From assembly GCA_948472605.1 (NCBI GenBank), contig CAOKUH010000062.1, positions 1 through 9,197 of the forward strand: a stretch of 9,197 nucleotides of DNA, given 5' to 3'. This stretch comes from an uncultured Mycoplasmatota bacterium (GTDB lineage Bacteria; Bacillota_I; Bacilli_A; RF39; UBA660). A program made the position numbers and the translations under genes. Positions 1 through 6,336 of this stretch are shown piece by piece (the first letter of the stretch is position 1; each line of letters starts with the position of its first letter). The notes beneath the pieces were generated by a model. It made no database searches. It worked only from the letters and a program-made list of their open reading frames with translations, and was not told the origin of the DNA.

Positions 1-51
1 AAGAAGAAAATTCCATTGTCTGAATTATCAGAGTACATAGCAAGGCATTAA
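1..51 (+). CDS. C-terminal end of an excisionase-like DNA-binding protein (partial)
   Basis: Frame 1 is open from the window edge to a TAA and encodes 16 residues, KKKIPLSELSEYIARH. A basic stretch followed by IPxSELxxYI is how many small MerR-like/excisionase helix-turn-helix proteins end. In integrative elements such a gene commonly sits just before the recombinase, as here (136 bases upstream). The rest of the gene lies outside the window. The assignment rests on a short tail and on position, so it is tentative; any small protein ending in a basic helix would look similar. Confidence 0.4.
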   Translation, partial: KKKIPLSELSEYIARH

Positions 52-64
52 TTGGAGAGTTTAT

Positions 65-75
65 ATACTCCCACT
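65..75 (+). repeat. ATACTCCCACT, left copy of an 11-bp direct repeat
   Basis: ATACTCCCACT occurs here and again at 6114-6124. Shorter forms of the motif lie at 2451-2459 (in the oriT-like region) and inverted at 6180-6188. This copy is flanked by ATATA and TATAT, forming a small stem with a CTCCCAC loop, and lies between the excisionase-like gene and the recombinase. It could be an attachment-site or protein-binding element. The role is inferred from position only. Confidence 0.3.
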
Positions 76-110
76 ATATTGATTTATTTTGTCGTGTAAA
101 AATCAATATA
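75..110 (+). repeat. 11-bp inverted repeat in the recombinase leader
   Basis: TATATTGATTT at 75-85 is perfectly complementary to AAATCAATATA at 100-110, with a 14-base spacer. It lies directly before the terminator at 115-143 and upstream of the recombinase. It could be a recombinase or excisionase binding site, or a leader hairpin; the sequence alone does not decide. Confidence 0.5.
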
Positions 111-114
111 TTCT

Positions 115-143
115 AGGTGTCCTTGTTATGTGACACCTTTTTT
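115..143 (+). terminator. Rho-independent terminator upstream of the recombinase
   Basis: AGGTGTC (115-121) pairs with GACACCT (132-138) across a 10-base loop, and the run T138-T143 follows. It would end transcription from the excisionase-like gene, or act as a regulated attenuator, 43 bases before the recombinase start. It also argues against a GTG start at 130, which lies inside the hairpin. Confidence 0.7.
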
Positions 144-186
144 GGTGCCTTTCACTATTCCAAGAAAAGAAAGGAGAATGATAATT

Positions 187-2049
187 ATGGATAATGAAAG
201 GAGTATCGCAGCAGTTTATATTCGAGTTAGCACAGAGGATCAGGCACGAGAAGGATTTTCTTTAGGAGAACAAAAAGAAAAACTTTTGCAGCTTTGTGCA
301 TTTAAGGGGTATGAAGTTTTTAAAATCTATGAGGATGCAGGAATAAGTGCAAAAGATATGGAACATAGACCTGCATTTCAAGAAATGTTATCTGATATGA
401 AGAAAGGAAAAATCAACTATATCGTGGCTTATAAACTAGATAGAGTTACAAGAAGTGTTAGAGATTTAGAAGAACTTATATCTGTACTAGAACAATATAA
501 TTGTTTTCTAGTATGTGATAGAGATGATGTTAATACCTCTACTGCTAATGGAAGATTTTTTGTAAGAATGCTTACAGTATTATCACAACTAGAAATTGAA
601 ATCGTATCAGAAAGAACAAAATTTGGCTTAAATGGAGCCATTAAGTCAGGTCACTTACCAGGAGTTTTGCCATTAGGATATAAAAAAGATGGTAATAAAA
701 AGACAATTATTGATGAGACAACTAAACCAGTAATAGAAAGAATATTTAAGATGTATTTGGAAGGTAAAAGTTTTCAACAAATATCTAATATCTTTAATGA
801 TGAAAAGGTACTTGCTCCAAAACCTTGGAAAGATACTACTATTCAAAAGATTATTGATAATAAAATTTATATGGGCGATTATGAACAATATAAAAGAATT
901 GCTAAAAATAAACAAATTGAGCCAGTAACCTATATGAATGTTGTAGAGCCTATTATTTCAAGAGCAGTATGGGAAGAATGCCAACATCAAAAAGAGAAAA
1001 ATCAAAGGACTTATACTAGAGATAGAGTTTATTTGTTCTTTCAAAAATTAGAGTGTCCTAATTGCCATAGAATTATGAAATGCAAAGGTTCTGGTGGTAA
1101 AAAAAGAAAGTATATGTATTATACCTGTGAGAAGTGTCACATTAACTATCGTGAAGATAAAATTGAAGAATTGTTATCAAACTTTATTTATGACATGGTT
1201 GAGTATGATATGGCAGTTAAAAAGTATTTCTTACCTGTTTTAGCAGACCATAAACCAACAAAGACGGAAGATATAGACAAAGAGATTATAGGGCTAGAAA
1301 AACAAAAAGAACGCATTAAAAAGGCTTATATGAGTGGTATTGTGGAAATGGAAGATTTTTCAGAAGATTATAAACTAATTGAAGATAAATTAGAAATTCT
1401 AGAACAAAAGAAAAATGAAAGTCTTGATTTAGATAATATGACTTTTAGTCCACAACAACTAATGGCAGATCGTGATATTGAAAGAGAAACTATGATAAGA
1501 CTTGATACTTTAAATAGTGTGGTAAAAACTACTTGGGAAAACAAATCAAAAGAAGAAAAACAAGAATTTATTTCTAAATTAGTAGAATCAGTTATCATAA
1601 CTAAAGATACTAATAATGAACTTCATGTAGAAAAAATTAACTTCAGAAAAAGTTTCATAGATATGCTATTCAAATTATTTGGTAAAGGCATTTTAGATGT
1701 ACTTGTGCCAGTAGAAATCAATGGCAAAGAAGAATTTATTTTAGGTACTGGGAATATTACTGATAGCCAAGTACAAGAATATTTGGATAGATTAAACGAA
1801 TATTATGAAACAAAGTTTTATCAAATTTATGAGAAAGTTGATGAAGAAACTGGCAACATTATTGGTGAATTTATACCTAAAAAAGATGAAAAGATTATAA
1901 GAATATTACCTATATCATCTAATAAAAACACAACTAAGTCACCTATTACTAAAGATGATATTGATACAAAATATGGTATTGTCACTTATAATCCTACTAA
2001 ACCTAAAACAAAAATTATAGAAGAAAATCACAGTTATGTGACTTCTTAA
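187..2049 (+). CDS. Large serine recombinase (TnpX/TndX-type site-specific integrase)
   Basis: A 620-residue protein that would cut and rejoin DNA through a serine nucleophile to excise and integrate the element. The N-terminal resolvase domain (about 6-150) has YIRVSTEDQ with Ser15 as likely nucleophile and Arg13 beside it, and YKLDRVTRS at 82-90 carrying the catalytic arginine region. A Recombinase domain follows (about 160-265). A zinc ribbon has CxxC at 290/293 and 314/317. A charged coiled-coil segment lies at about 365-440. Size and order match large serine recombinases of clostridial transposons. I chose ATG 187 because AAGGAG (171-176) is ideally spaced; GTG 130 lies inside a terminator and ATG 178 is one base from the ribosome site. 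A tnpV-like gene follows after 21 bases and is probably cotranscribed. No lesion is visible, so it looks functional. Confidence 0.96.
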   Translation: MDNERSIAAVYIRVSTEDQAREGFSLGEQKEKLLQLCAFKGYEVFKIYEDAGISAKDMEHRPAFQEMLSDMKKGKINYIVAYKLDRVTRSVRDLEELISVLEQYNCFLVCDRDDVNTSTANGRFFVRMLTVLSQLEIEIVSERTKFGLNGAIKSGHLPGVLPLGYKKDGNKKTIIDETTKPVIERIFKMYLEGKSFQQISNIFNDEKVLAPKPWKDTTIQKIIDNKIYMGDYEQYKRIAKNKQIEPVTYMNVVEPIISRAVWEECQHQKEKNQRTYTRDRVYLFFQKLECPNCHRIMKCKGSGGKKRKYMYYTCEKCHINYREDKIEELLSNFIYDMVEYDMAVKKYFLPVLADHKPTKTEDIDKEIIGLEKQKERIKKAYMSGIVEMEDFSEDYKLIEDKLEILEQKKNESLDLDNMTFSPQQLMADRDIERETMIRLDTLNSVVKTTWENKSKEEKQEFISKLVESVIITKDTNNELHVEKINFRKSFIDMLFKLFGKGILDVLVPVEINGKEEFILGTGNITDSQVQEYLDRLNEYYETKFYQIYEKVDEETGNIIGEFIPKKDEKIIRILPISSNKNTTKSPITKDDIDTKYGIVTYNPTKPKTKIIEENHSYVTS

Positions 2050-2070
2050 AAAAGAAATGGAGAGAAAGAA

Positions 2071-2424
2071 ATGAAATTAAATTATACAAAAGTTGGAGAT
2101 TATTTATTACCAAATCTAACTATTAAAAATCAAAATTATGGAGAAATTAACAAGTATGGATACTTGAGATTAAATTATCTAAAAGAGCATAAGAAAGGTC
2201 TTTATACAAGCCTTCTTATGCAAGATAAATTAACAAATCATCTTGTTTCAGTCAGTAATGAATGTGAAGATAGATTTAGCATTTTATTGGATAATTATAT
2301 TAAAAATAATGAAAAACTATCTGAAAAAAGTAAAGAAAATAATCAACTTGAATGGATAAAATTGATGAATAATTATAGAAATTGTGCTGAAGAAATTATT
2401 ATGAGTGAGTTAATCTATGTATGA
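2071..2424 (+). CDS. tnpV: TnpV-family transposon-encoded protein
   Basis: A 117-residue protein matching the TnpV family of Tn4451-like elements as I know it. It has the early motif YTKVGDYLLPNL, a middle segment RLNYLKEHKKGLYTSLL with a KLxxHL motif following, and the characteristic C-terminus MNNYRNCAEEIIMSELIY. TnpV proteins are small and commonly lie next to recombinase or relaxase genes; a DNA-binding, excision-related role has been suggested for the family but I cannot confirm it from sequence. GGAG at 2059-2062 is 8 bases before the ATG. The gene starts 21 bases after the recombinase stop, so the two probably form one operon. Its TGA overlaps the left arm of the inverted repeat around the relaxase start. 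Confidence 0.85.
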   Translation: MKLNYTKVGDYLLPNLTIKNQNYGEINKYGYLRLNYLKEHKKGLYTSLLMQDKLTNHLVSVSNECEDRFSILLDNYIKNNEKLSEKSKENNQLEWIKLMNNYRNCAEEIIMSELIYV

Positions 2425-2513
2425 TGTTGTCTATAAGCAAGCAACGGATTTATACTCCCGCCATATAAATCCATTCTTTAGAAAGGCTAAACCTTAGTTA
2501 TGGCGACAACATC
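2423..2513 (+). other. Nested inverted repeats around the relaxase start (oriT-like)
   Basis: GATGTTGTC (2423-2431) is perfectly complementary to GACAACATC (2505-2513), which covers codons 2-5 of the relaxase. Inside it is a second perfect 9-bp inverted repeat, GGATTTATA (2446-2454) with TATAAATCC (2464-2472), whose loop is CTCCCGCCA. A third short hairpin, AAGG (2483-2486) with CCTT (2492-2495), would cover the relaxase ribosome site. MOBP relaxases act at an oriT made of such repeats, commonly just upstream of their own gene. The oriT assignment is inferred from structure and position; the nick site cannot be placed. Confidence 0.5.
2451..2459 (+). repeat. TATACTCCC motif copy in the relaxase upstream hairpin
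   Basis: The motif also found at 64-72, and inverted at 6180-6188, spans the end of the stem and start of the loop of the 2446-2472 hairpin. Sharing between the recombinase and relaxase leaders suggests a common DNA-binding protein, but this is inference. Confidence 0.3.
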
Positions 2514-3816
2514 AATTTGGAGTATTAAAAATAATTTAAAACAATCTATAAATTATATCATCAATCCAGAAAAAACTTTAAACGAAGATTATGGTGAAGA
2601 TAGTTATAATTATTTAGAAATATCATCTAATAAAGATTATAATTTTAAGAAAGAAAAGACACATTATATAAGTTGTTTAAATTGTTCAGAAATTGATCCA
2701 TATGAAGATATGAAATTTACGAAAGAAAGATATTTAAAAACAGATGGCATTCTTGCATTTCATGCTTATCAATCATTTAAAGAAGGAGAAGTTAGTGCTG
2801 ACGTTGCCCACGAAATTGGAGTCAGGTTTGCAGAGGAAATGTTTGGAGATTATGAAGTGGTTGTTGCTACTCATCAAAATACAAATCACATACACAATCA
2901 TTTCATAATCAACTCTGTTTCATTTATGACAGGAAAGAAATATAATAACAATCGTACTAATCTAGCAAAGTTAAGACAAATATCAGATTCATTGTGTGAA
3001 GAATATGGATTAAGCATACTTGATGAAGATATAGGCTATAAGAACACCTATAAACACAAAGTAATAGATAATGATAATTATAAAACTCTTAAAGATGATT
3101 TAGATAATGTTATTAGTTATTCAGTTACACTAAAACGAGTTATGGATAGAATGAAACTATTAGGATATAAATGTTATTCACGTAATGGTGTAATAACAAT
3201 TTATAGAGATGGCTATGATAAAGTTAGAATTGAAAAAGCATTTGGTAGCGATTATACAAAAGATAGAATTAATGAACGATTATATTCATCAAGACAAATT
3301 GCTTTTAAACCTATACCACAAAAAAATATCTTTCAAGAGTATTTATCAAAAACTAATAATCATCATAAAGGTATCTATGGATTATTTATATACTATTGTT
3401 ATTTATTAAAAGTCTTTCCGAAGGAACATCCAAAACAATACCTTCCTTACTCCATAAGACAAGAAATTAAAAAGTTAGATTCATTTTCAAAGCAAACAGA
3501 ATTTATGGTAGATAATAAGATTGAAACTATTGAAGATTTAAATAACTTTGCTAAAAACAACTATGAAGAATATCAAAATCTTATGGGTAAAAGAGAAAAA
3601 CTTTGGAAACGATATCATAGAGCAAAAAATGAAGATAAAAAATCAGAGATACTTGCTGAAATAAACTTCATTCAGCCAAAAATCAAAGAACTTCGTAAAT
3701 ATGATAACTATTGTAAAGAAATTAAAAAACGCTCTGAATCAATACAAGATAATCTTAATAATTTTGATAAAGATATACAAAAAGAAAAAGACAATTCTAG
3801 AGTCACTATGACTTAA
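2500..3816 (+). CDS. MOBP-type relaxase / mobilization nuclease (Tn1549-like)
   Basis: A 438-residue relaxase that would nick the element at oriT and lead the strand during conjugative transfer. The start MATTSIW is typical of Tn1549-type relaxases as I know them. Tyr19 in NYIINPEKT fits the catalytic tyrosine of motif I. The metal-binding motif is HQNTNHIHNHFIIN at 125-138, with His125, His130, His132 and His134. The C-terminal part (about 310-438) is charged and helical with coiled-coil character. The length suits the smaller members of the family, and no lesion is visible. GAAAGG (2481-2486) is the likely ribosome site, 13 bases from the ATG, which is long; the leader is folded by inverted repeats, so translation may be controlled. 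No coupling protein or type IV secretion gene is in the window, so mobilization by a helper element is possible. Confidence 0.93.
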   Translation: MATTSIWSIKNNLKQSINYIINPEKTLNEDYGEDSYNYLEISSNKDYNFKKEKTHYISCLNCSEIDPYEDMKFTKERYLKTDGILAFHAYQSFKEGEVSADVAHEIGVRFAEEMFGDYEVVVATHQNTNHIHNHFIINSVSFMTGKKYNNNRTNLAKLRQISDSLCEEYGLSILDEDIGYKNTYKHKVIDNDNYKTLKDDLDNVISYSVTLKRVMDRMKLLGYKCYSRNGVITIYRDGYDKVRIEKAFGSDYTKDRINERLYSSRQIAFKPIPQKNIFQEYLSKTNNHHKGIYGLFIYYCYLLKVFPKEHPKQYLPYSIRQEIKKLDSFSKQTEFMVDNKIETIEDLNNFAKNNYEEYQNLMGKREKLWKRYHRAKNEDKKSEILAEINFIQPKIKELRKYDNYCKEIKKRSESIQDNLNNFDKDIQKEKDNSRVTMT

Positions 3817-3827
3817 ATTGTCTTTTT
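3785..3827 (+). terminator. Strong terminator able to act in both directions
   Basis: AAAAAGACAATT (3785-3796) pairs perfectly with AATTGTCTTTTT (3816-3827), and an inner stem AGTC/GACT (3801-3804 with 3810-3813) extends it. The T run serves the plus strand and the A run serves the minus strand. It separates the convergent relaxase and HD-domain genes; the relaxase TAA lies inside the hairpin. Confidence 0.85.
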
Positions 3828-3830
3828 AAA

Positions 3831-4481
3831 TTACATATGTTTTCCTTTGCTTTCACCTATATCGTTGTTTATTGCATAATCAGATACTGCTCTGAAATTA
3901 TCATCATAGGGATAAACTTGTTGTCCAAATTGAAGCCACATAGTTGACCAAGAAGCCCCTGTTTTAAGTAATTCTTGAACTCTTGCATTTTTTAAAGTAT
4001 CATTGCCATCTTGTTTATTTAAATCAACACATCCTTCTTCATCATATAACTTACTTTGTAAATCGCATTCTAATTTATCACATTGATAAGCAAACATTGA
4101 TTCTTTTGTATTATGTGCATCAAATTCTAAGAATAGTTGCTCAATTTGACTACCATCTAATAAGCCACCTAATATTCTATTTACTGCTTCATGTTCTAAT
4201 TTTTCTTTTTCATCTTTAGAAATTTGGAATTGAGTTAAATCTCCAATAACCGTTTCTCCAAGTTCATGAACTGCCAACATAAATATAACCTTCATAATAT
4301 CAACATCATATTGATATTCAGATTTCATGGCAATTGCAAGCATTTGAACACCCCACATATGGTCAGCAACACCTTCAATACTTTCACTACGAACACTCCA
4401 AGTTTCCCCGCCTGCTCTAATGACAATTTTTAATCAAGTCCCGAGAACCTAGAAATTTATTACATTTTGTTCATTTGACAT
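3831..4481 (-). pseudogene. HD-domain (YfbR-like) phosphohydrolase, broken by two early stops
   Basis: The frame reads MSNEQNVINF, TAG (codon 11), VLGT, TGA (codon 16), then LKIVIRAGGETW and onward without a break to TAA. The intact length would be about 216 residues. Downstream it is clearly an HD-superfamily protein: a conserved His in EGVADHMWG, HELGETVIGDLT as second motif, CDKLECDLQ, and the tail LLKTGASWSTMWLQFG. This family occurs as scattered clostridial accessory genes with a presumed nucleotide-phosphohydrolase role. The upstream signals are intact: ribosome site AAAAGAGG (4489-4496) and a near-consensus promoter. Restart at the ATG at 4358 would give 175 residues lacking the first metal-binding His. 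The Gly in HELGE, where I expect HELEE, also hints at decay. Readthrough of both stops is possible but unlikely. Confidence 0.85.
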
Positions 4482-4505
4482 AAAATCGCCTCTTTTCGGA
4501 AAGTT

Positions 4506-4534
4506 ATTATAGAATTTTATTTTAAATTAGTCAA
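4506..4534 (-). promoter_or_regulatory. Sigma-A promoter for the HD-domain gene
   Basis: On the minus strand, TTGACT (4534-4529) lies 17 bases before TATAAT (4511-4506), with the ATG 24 bases further on. This near-consensus promoter begins 2 bases after the stop codon of the ASCH-fusion gene. It shows that the HD gene was an independent transcription unit and can probably still be transcribed despite its stops. Confidence 0.75.
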
Positions 4535-4536
4535 CA

Positions 4537-5448
4537 TTATAGAGTATTAAAATCAACATATTTTCCGTTATCACAATGATTATAAAATTCTTGAACTGAA
4601 ATATGGTACTTTGGCTTTTTATATTCATGTAATACAAGATTTTCTCTAATATATTGATTATTTAATTCATATTTAATAAATTTATCTCTAACATCTAATA
4701 ATAATTCTTTTTCAGTACCATATTCATGTATTCCTCTAAATTTTTCCCATGAATGTTCAAACCAATAATATTTATTTTGCTTTTGATAAGTTAAGAATGT
4801 ATGAGTTGGACATTTGTCGTTATCATAATGAACAATAAAATAAGTTTTAATATTCCAAGGATTGCTTTTAAAATAATATCTTTCTAATTCTACTTGATCC
4901 CAGCATACACCAACTTTATTCATTATAACTTCTTTAGGATTTTGTAAAATATAATTACTAGAAAATGTTTCATCGACATTATTATGAATTTTACTGTCCT
5001 TAGCAAGCCATCCATATTTTATATTATTCATTAAATCCATAACTTCGTTTTCGCTATAATAATTCCAAATATTTAATTGACCTTTAGCTTCTATTGGTGT
5101 TTTTAGTGGTTCTATATCTTCAAGTATCCAGGCATACCTTCCTTCTTCATAAACACCACAAATATATTCTTGGTAATTGTCTTTTTTCATTTTTTCTACA
5201 TATTCTTTCGTCATATAAATGCAATCTACTAAATTACATTTACAAATTATTTTACTATAACTCAAAGGAATATCTTTAATAAGATTTAATATTTTCTCAT
5301 CATCCTTCCAAATCTTAAAAAATGGAGCATTACTACCATGAATATATAATTCTCCCCTATAATCAGTTTTCCAACTTCTAGTTTCAATAAGTTTCTTTTT
5401 TTCTCTAATTAAAGTTGCCCCAGGCTCTGTTAAACTTAATACCTTCAT
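4537..5448 (-). CDS. ASCH domain fused to a transglutaminase-like (Cys-His) domain
   Basis: A 303-residue two-domain protein. Residues 1-131 are an ASCH (PUA-like) domain: MKVLSLTEPGATLI start, KLIETRSW with Lys19, Glu22 and Arg24 in the ligand-pocket motif, GELYIHGS strand, and KGQLNIWNY as the usual last strand. ASCH domains bind nucleic acids or modified bases, and some are amidohydrolases. Residues about 139-300 resemble transglutaminase-like cysteine peptidase folds: Cys182 in GVCWDQVELER, His216 in CPTHTFLT, and Glu231/His232 in YYWFEHSW. Substrates are unknown. Each half looks complete, so this is a domain fusion rather than a truncation. The ribosome site GAGGGG is about 8 bases before the ATG. 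The gene starts 18 bases after the membrane-protein stop, forming an operon. No signal peptide is seen, so it should be cytoplasmic. Confidence 0.8.
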   Translation of the reverse strand: MKVLSLTEPGATLIREKKKLIETRSWKTDYRGELYIHGSNAPFFKIWKDDEKILNLIKDIPLSYSKIICKCNLVDCIYMTKEYVEKMKKDNYQEYICGVYEEGRYAWILEDIEPLKTPIEAKGQLNIWNYYSENEVMDLMNNIKYGWLAKDSKIHNNVDETFSSNYILQNPKEVIMNKVGVCWDQVELERYYFKSNPWNIKTYFIVHYDNDKCPTHTFLTYQKQNKYYWFEHSWEKFRGIHEYGTEKELLLDVRDKFIKYELNNQYIRENLVLHEYKKPKYHISVQEFYNHCDNGKYVDFNTL

Positions 5449-5466
5449 ATGTACTATCCCCTCATT

Positions 5467-6051
5467 TCAGTTATTGGATGTAGTTTTATATAATAATAAA
5501 ATCATTAATATAAGAACTAAAATTGGGACAATTATATAGTTTACCCATATATTAAATATTGTCGGAATAATAGAGCAAAGAAGTCCAATAAGTCCTCCAA
5601 TAATTGCACATAGTATAAATCCACCAATTCTTGTTCCCCAATTTCGACCTTTTTTATTTTCTTCTTTATTAAATTTATTATAAAAGAATAAAACTATAAT
5701 TCCTAATAACCACCATAACATACCACCACTTATAAATTTTCCAATTATATGATCATTTTTATTGTTGCTTAAAATTTTATTAATATAATTGCTATCCGAT
5801 TCATTTATTTCCTTTACAATACTATCATATTCTTTCATTAAATTTTGATTTTGGCTTATTTTATCTATGTCTAATTCAGTAATTTTTTGTAAAATATCTA
5901 TCCTATTTTTAATTCTATTAGCATAAAAGAAGTTTGTATCAATAAATGGGAATAATATTAGTATTGAAACAAATACAACGATTACAATAACTCCTAATTT
6001 TCTTTTATTCATATTAAGTATTTTGTTTACTATTGTTGACTTTAAATCCAT
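5467..6051 (-). CDS. Small four-helix membrane protein, unrecognised
   Basis: A 194-residue protein I do not recognise. Hydrophobic segments lie at about 19-37, 107-124, 143-164 and 172-188. Lysine-rich stretches at the N-terminus and at 126-142 predict a cytoplasmic N-terminus, so the polar helical segment 38-106 (acidic, Asn/Lys/Ile-rich) should be outside. TM2 begins with GGMLWWLLG, and TM3 is glycine-rich (AIIGGLIGLL). ATG 6051 is chosen because GGAGGG (6057-6062) is 5 bases upstream; a longer reading from a GTG at 6123 would run through the promoter. It is the first gene of an operon with the ASCH-transglutaminase fusion. It could be a membrane effector, an anchor or an immunity protein; none of these is shown by sequence. 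Confidence 0.75.
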   Translation of the reverse strand: MDLKSTIVNKILNMNKRKLGVIVIVVFVSILILFPFIDTNFFYANRIKNRIDILQKITELDIDKISQNQNLMKEYDSIVKEINESDSNYINKILSNNKNDHIIGKFISGGMLWWLLGIIVLFFYNKFNKEENKKGRNWGTRIGGFILCAIIGGLIGLLCSIIPTIFNIWVNYIIVPILVLILMILLLYKTTSNN

Positions 6052-6085
6052 AATAACCCTCCAAATCAAGATAATTTCTAATAAA

Positions 6086-6113
6086 ATTATACTATATAAG
6101 GCTAAAATTTTCC
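6086..6113 (-). promoter_or_regulatory. Promoter for the membrane protein / ASCH-fusion operon
   Basis: On the minus strand a perfect TATAAT lies at 6091-6086, about 35 bases before ATG 6051. The -35 area (GGAAAA, 6113-6108) is a poor match, so a regulator may be needed. The ATACTCCCACT repeat (6114-6124) abuts the -35 position. Confidence 0.5.
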
Positions 6114-6124
6114 ATACTCCCACT
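6114..6124 (+). repeat. ATACTCCCACT, right copy of an 11-bp direct repeat
   Basis: Identical to 65-75. An inverted GGGAGTATA copy lies at 6180-6188, so this stretch has ATACTCCC and GGGAGTAT facing each other about 58 bases apart. It sits exactly where the intact gene block ends and the zone of gene remnants begins. It may mark an element end or a regulator site. Confidence 0.3.
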
Positions 6125-6151
6125 TGAAATAATTATAATATCTGCTATAAT
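6124..6151 (+). promoter_or_regulatory. Sigma-A promoter of a putative small RNA
   Basis: TTGAAA (6124-6129), a 16-base spacer and TATAAT (6146-6151) form a good plus-strand promoter. A second weaker one follows: TTGATT (6163-6168), 16 bases, TATAAT (6185-6190). The palindrome TTGATT-T-AATCAA (6163-6175) covers the second -35 and could be an operator. No coding frame follows before the terminator at 6230. Confidence 0.55.
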
Positions 6152-6157
6152 CTATTT

Positions 6158-6266
6158 ATCAGTTGATTTAATCAATCTTGGGAGTATAATTTTTCGCATA
6201 CGTGTATCGTTAAGGCTCCATTAAGGTTTAAACTCGCACACTAGAAATAGTAAAGCGAGTTTTTAT
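6158..6266 (+). ncRNA. Candidate small RNA between two promoters and a terminator
   Basis: The interval starts about 7 bases after a TATAAT and ends at a clear rho-independent terminator, giving a transcript of about 110 bases (about 70 from the second promoter). I find no convincing reading frame with a ribosome site inside. It carries a repeated TTAAGG (6210-6215 and 6221-6226) and an imperfect palindrome, ATACGTGTAT. It matches no RNA family I know. Existence as a transcript is inferred from the signals only. Confidence 0.4.
6230..6266 (+). terminator. Terminator with GAAA-capped inner hairpin
   Basis: AAACTCGC (6230-6237) pairs with GCGAGTTT (6255-6262), and ACTA/TAGT (6240-6243 with 6248-6251) forms an inner stem closed by a GAAA loop. 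T6260-T6264 is the tail. Confidence 0.8.
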
Positions 6267-6336
6267 ATTTTATAAACAAGTTCATAGTATTTGATATTAT
6301 GTTTTTTTTCATTATGTAAAGGAGTAATATGTATTT

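Noticed and set aside
130..186. Longer recombinase reading from a GTG at 130
   Set aside because: The GTG lies in the loop and arm of a terminator hairpin, lacks a ribosome site, and adds 19 residues not expected before a resolvase domain. ATG 187 has AAGGAG at good spacing.
3983..4219. Plus-strand frame opposite the HD gene
   Set aside because: It is an antisense shadow of a recognisable gene: histidine- and leucine-rich low-complexity sequence with no ribosome site.
3831..4358. A 175-residue HD protein starting at the ATG at 4358 as the true gene
   Set aside because: Clear homologous sequence, a ribosome site and a promoter lie upstream in the same frame, and this start would remove a metal-binding His. 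It is better described as a broken gene.
4434..4451. Stop-codon recoding (TAG/TGA read as amino acids)
   Set aside because: Two different stops would both have to be read through, other genes end in TGA, and no recoding element is visible. Decay is simpler.
6052..6123. 24-residue N-terminal extension of the membrane protein from a GTG at 6123
   Set aside because: It would run across the promoter -10 box and the ideal ribosome site of ATG 6051, and it has no ribosome site of its own.
6230..6266. CTAGAAATAG hairpin resembling part of a Cas9 tracrRNA
   Set aside because: Only the short GAAA-capped stem is shared. There is no cas gene or repeat array in the window, and the structure is a complete ordinary terminator.
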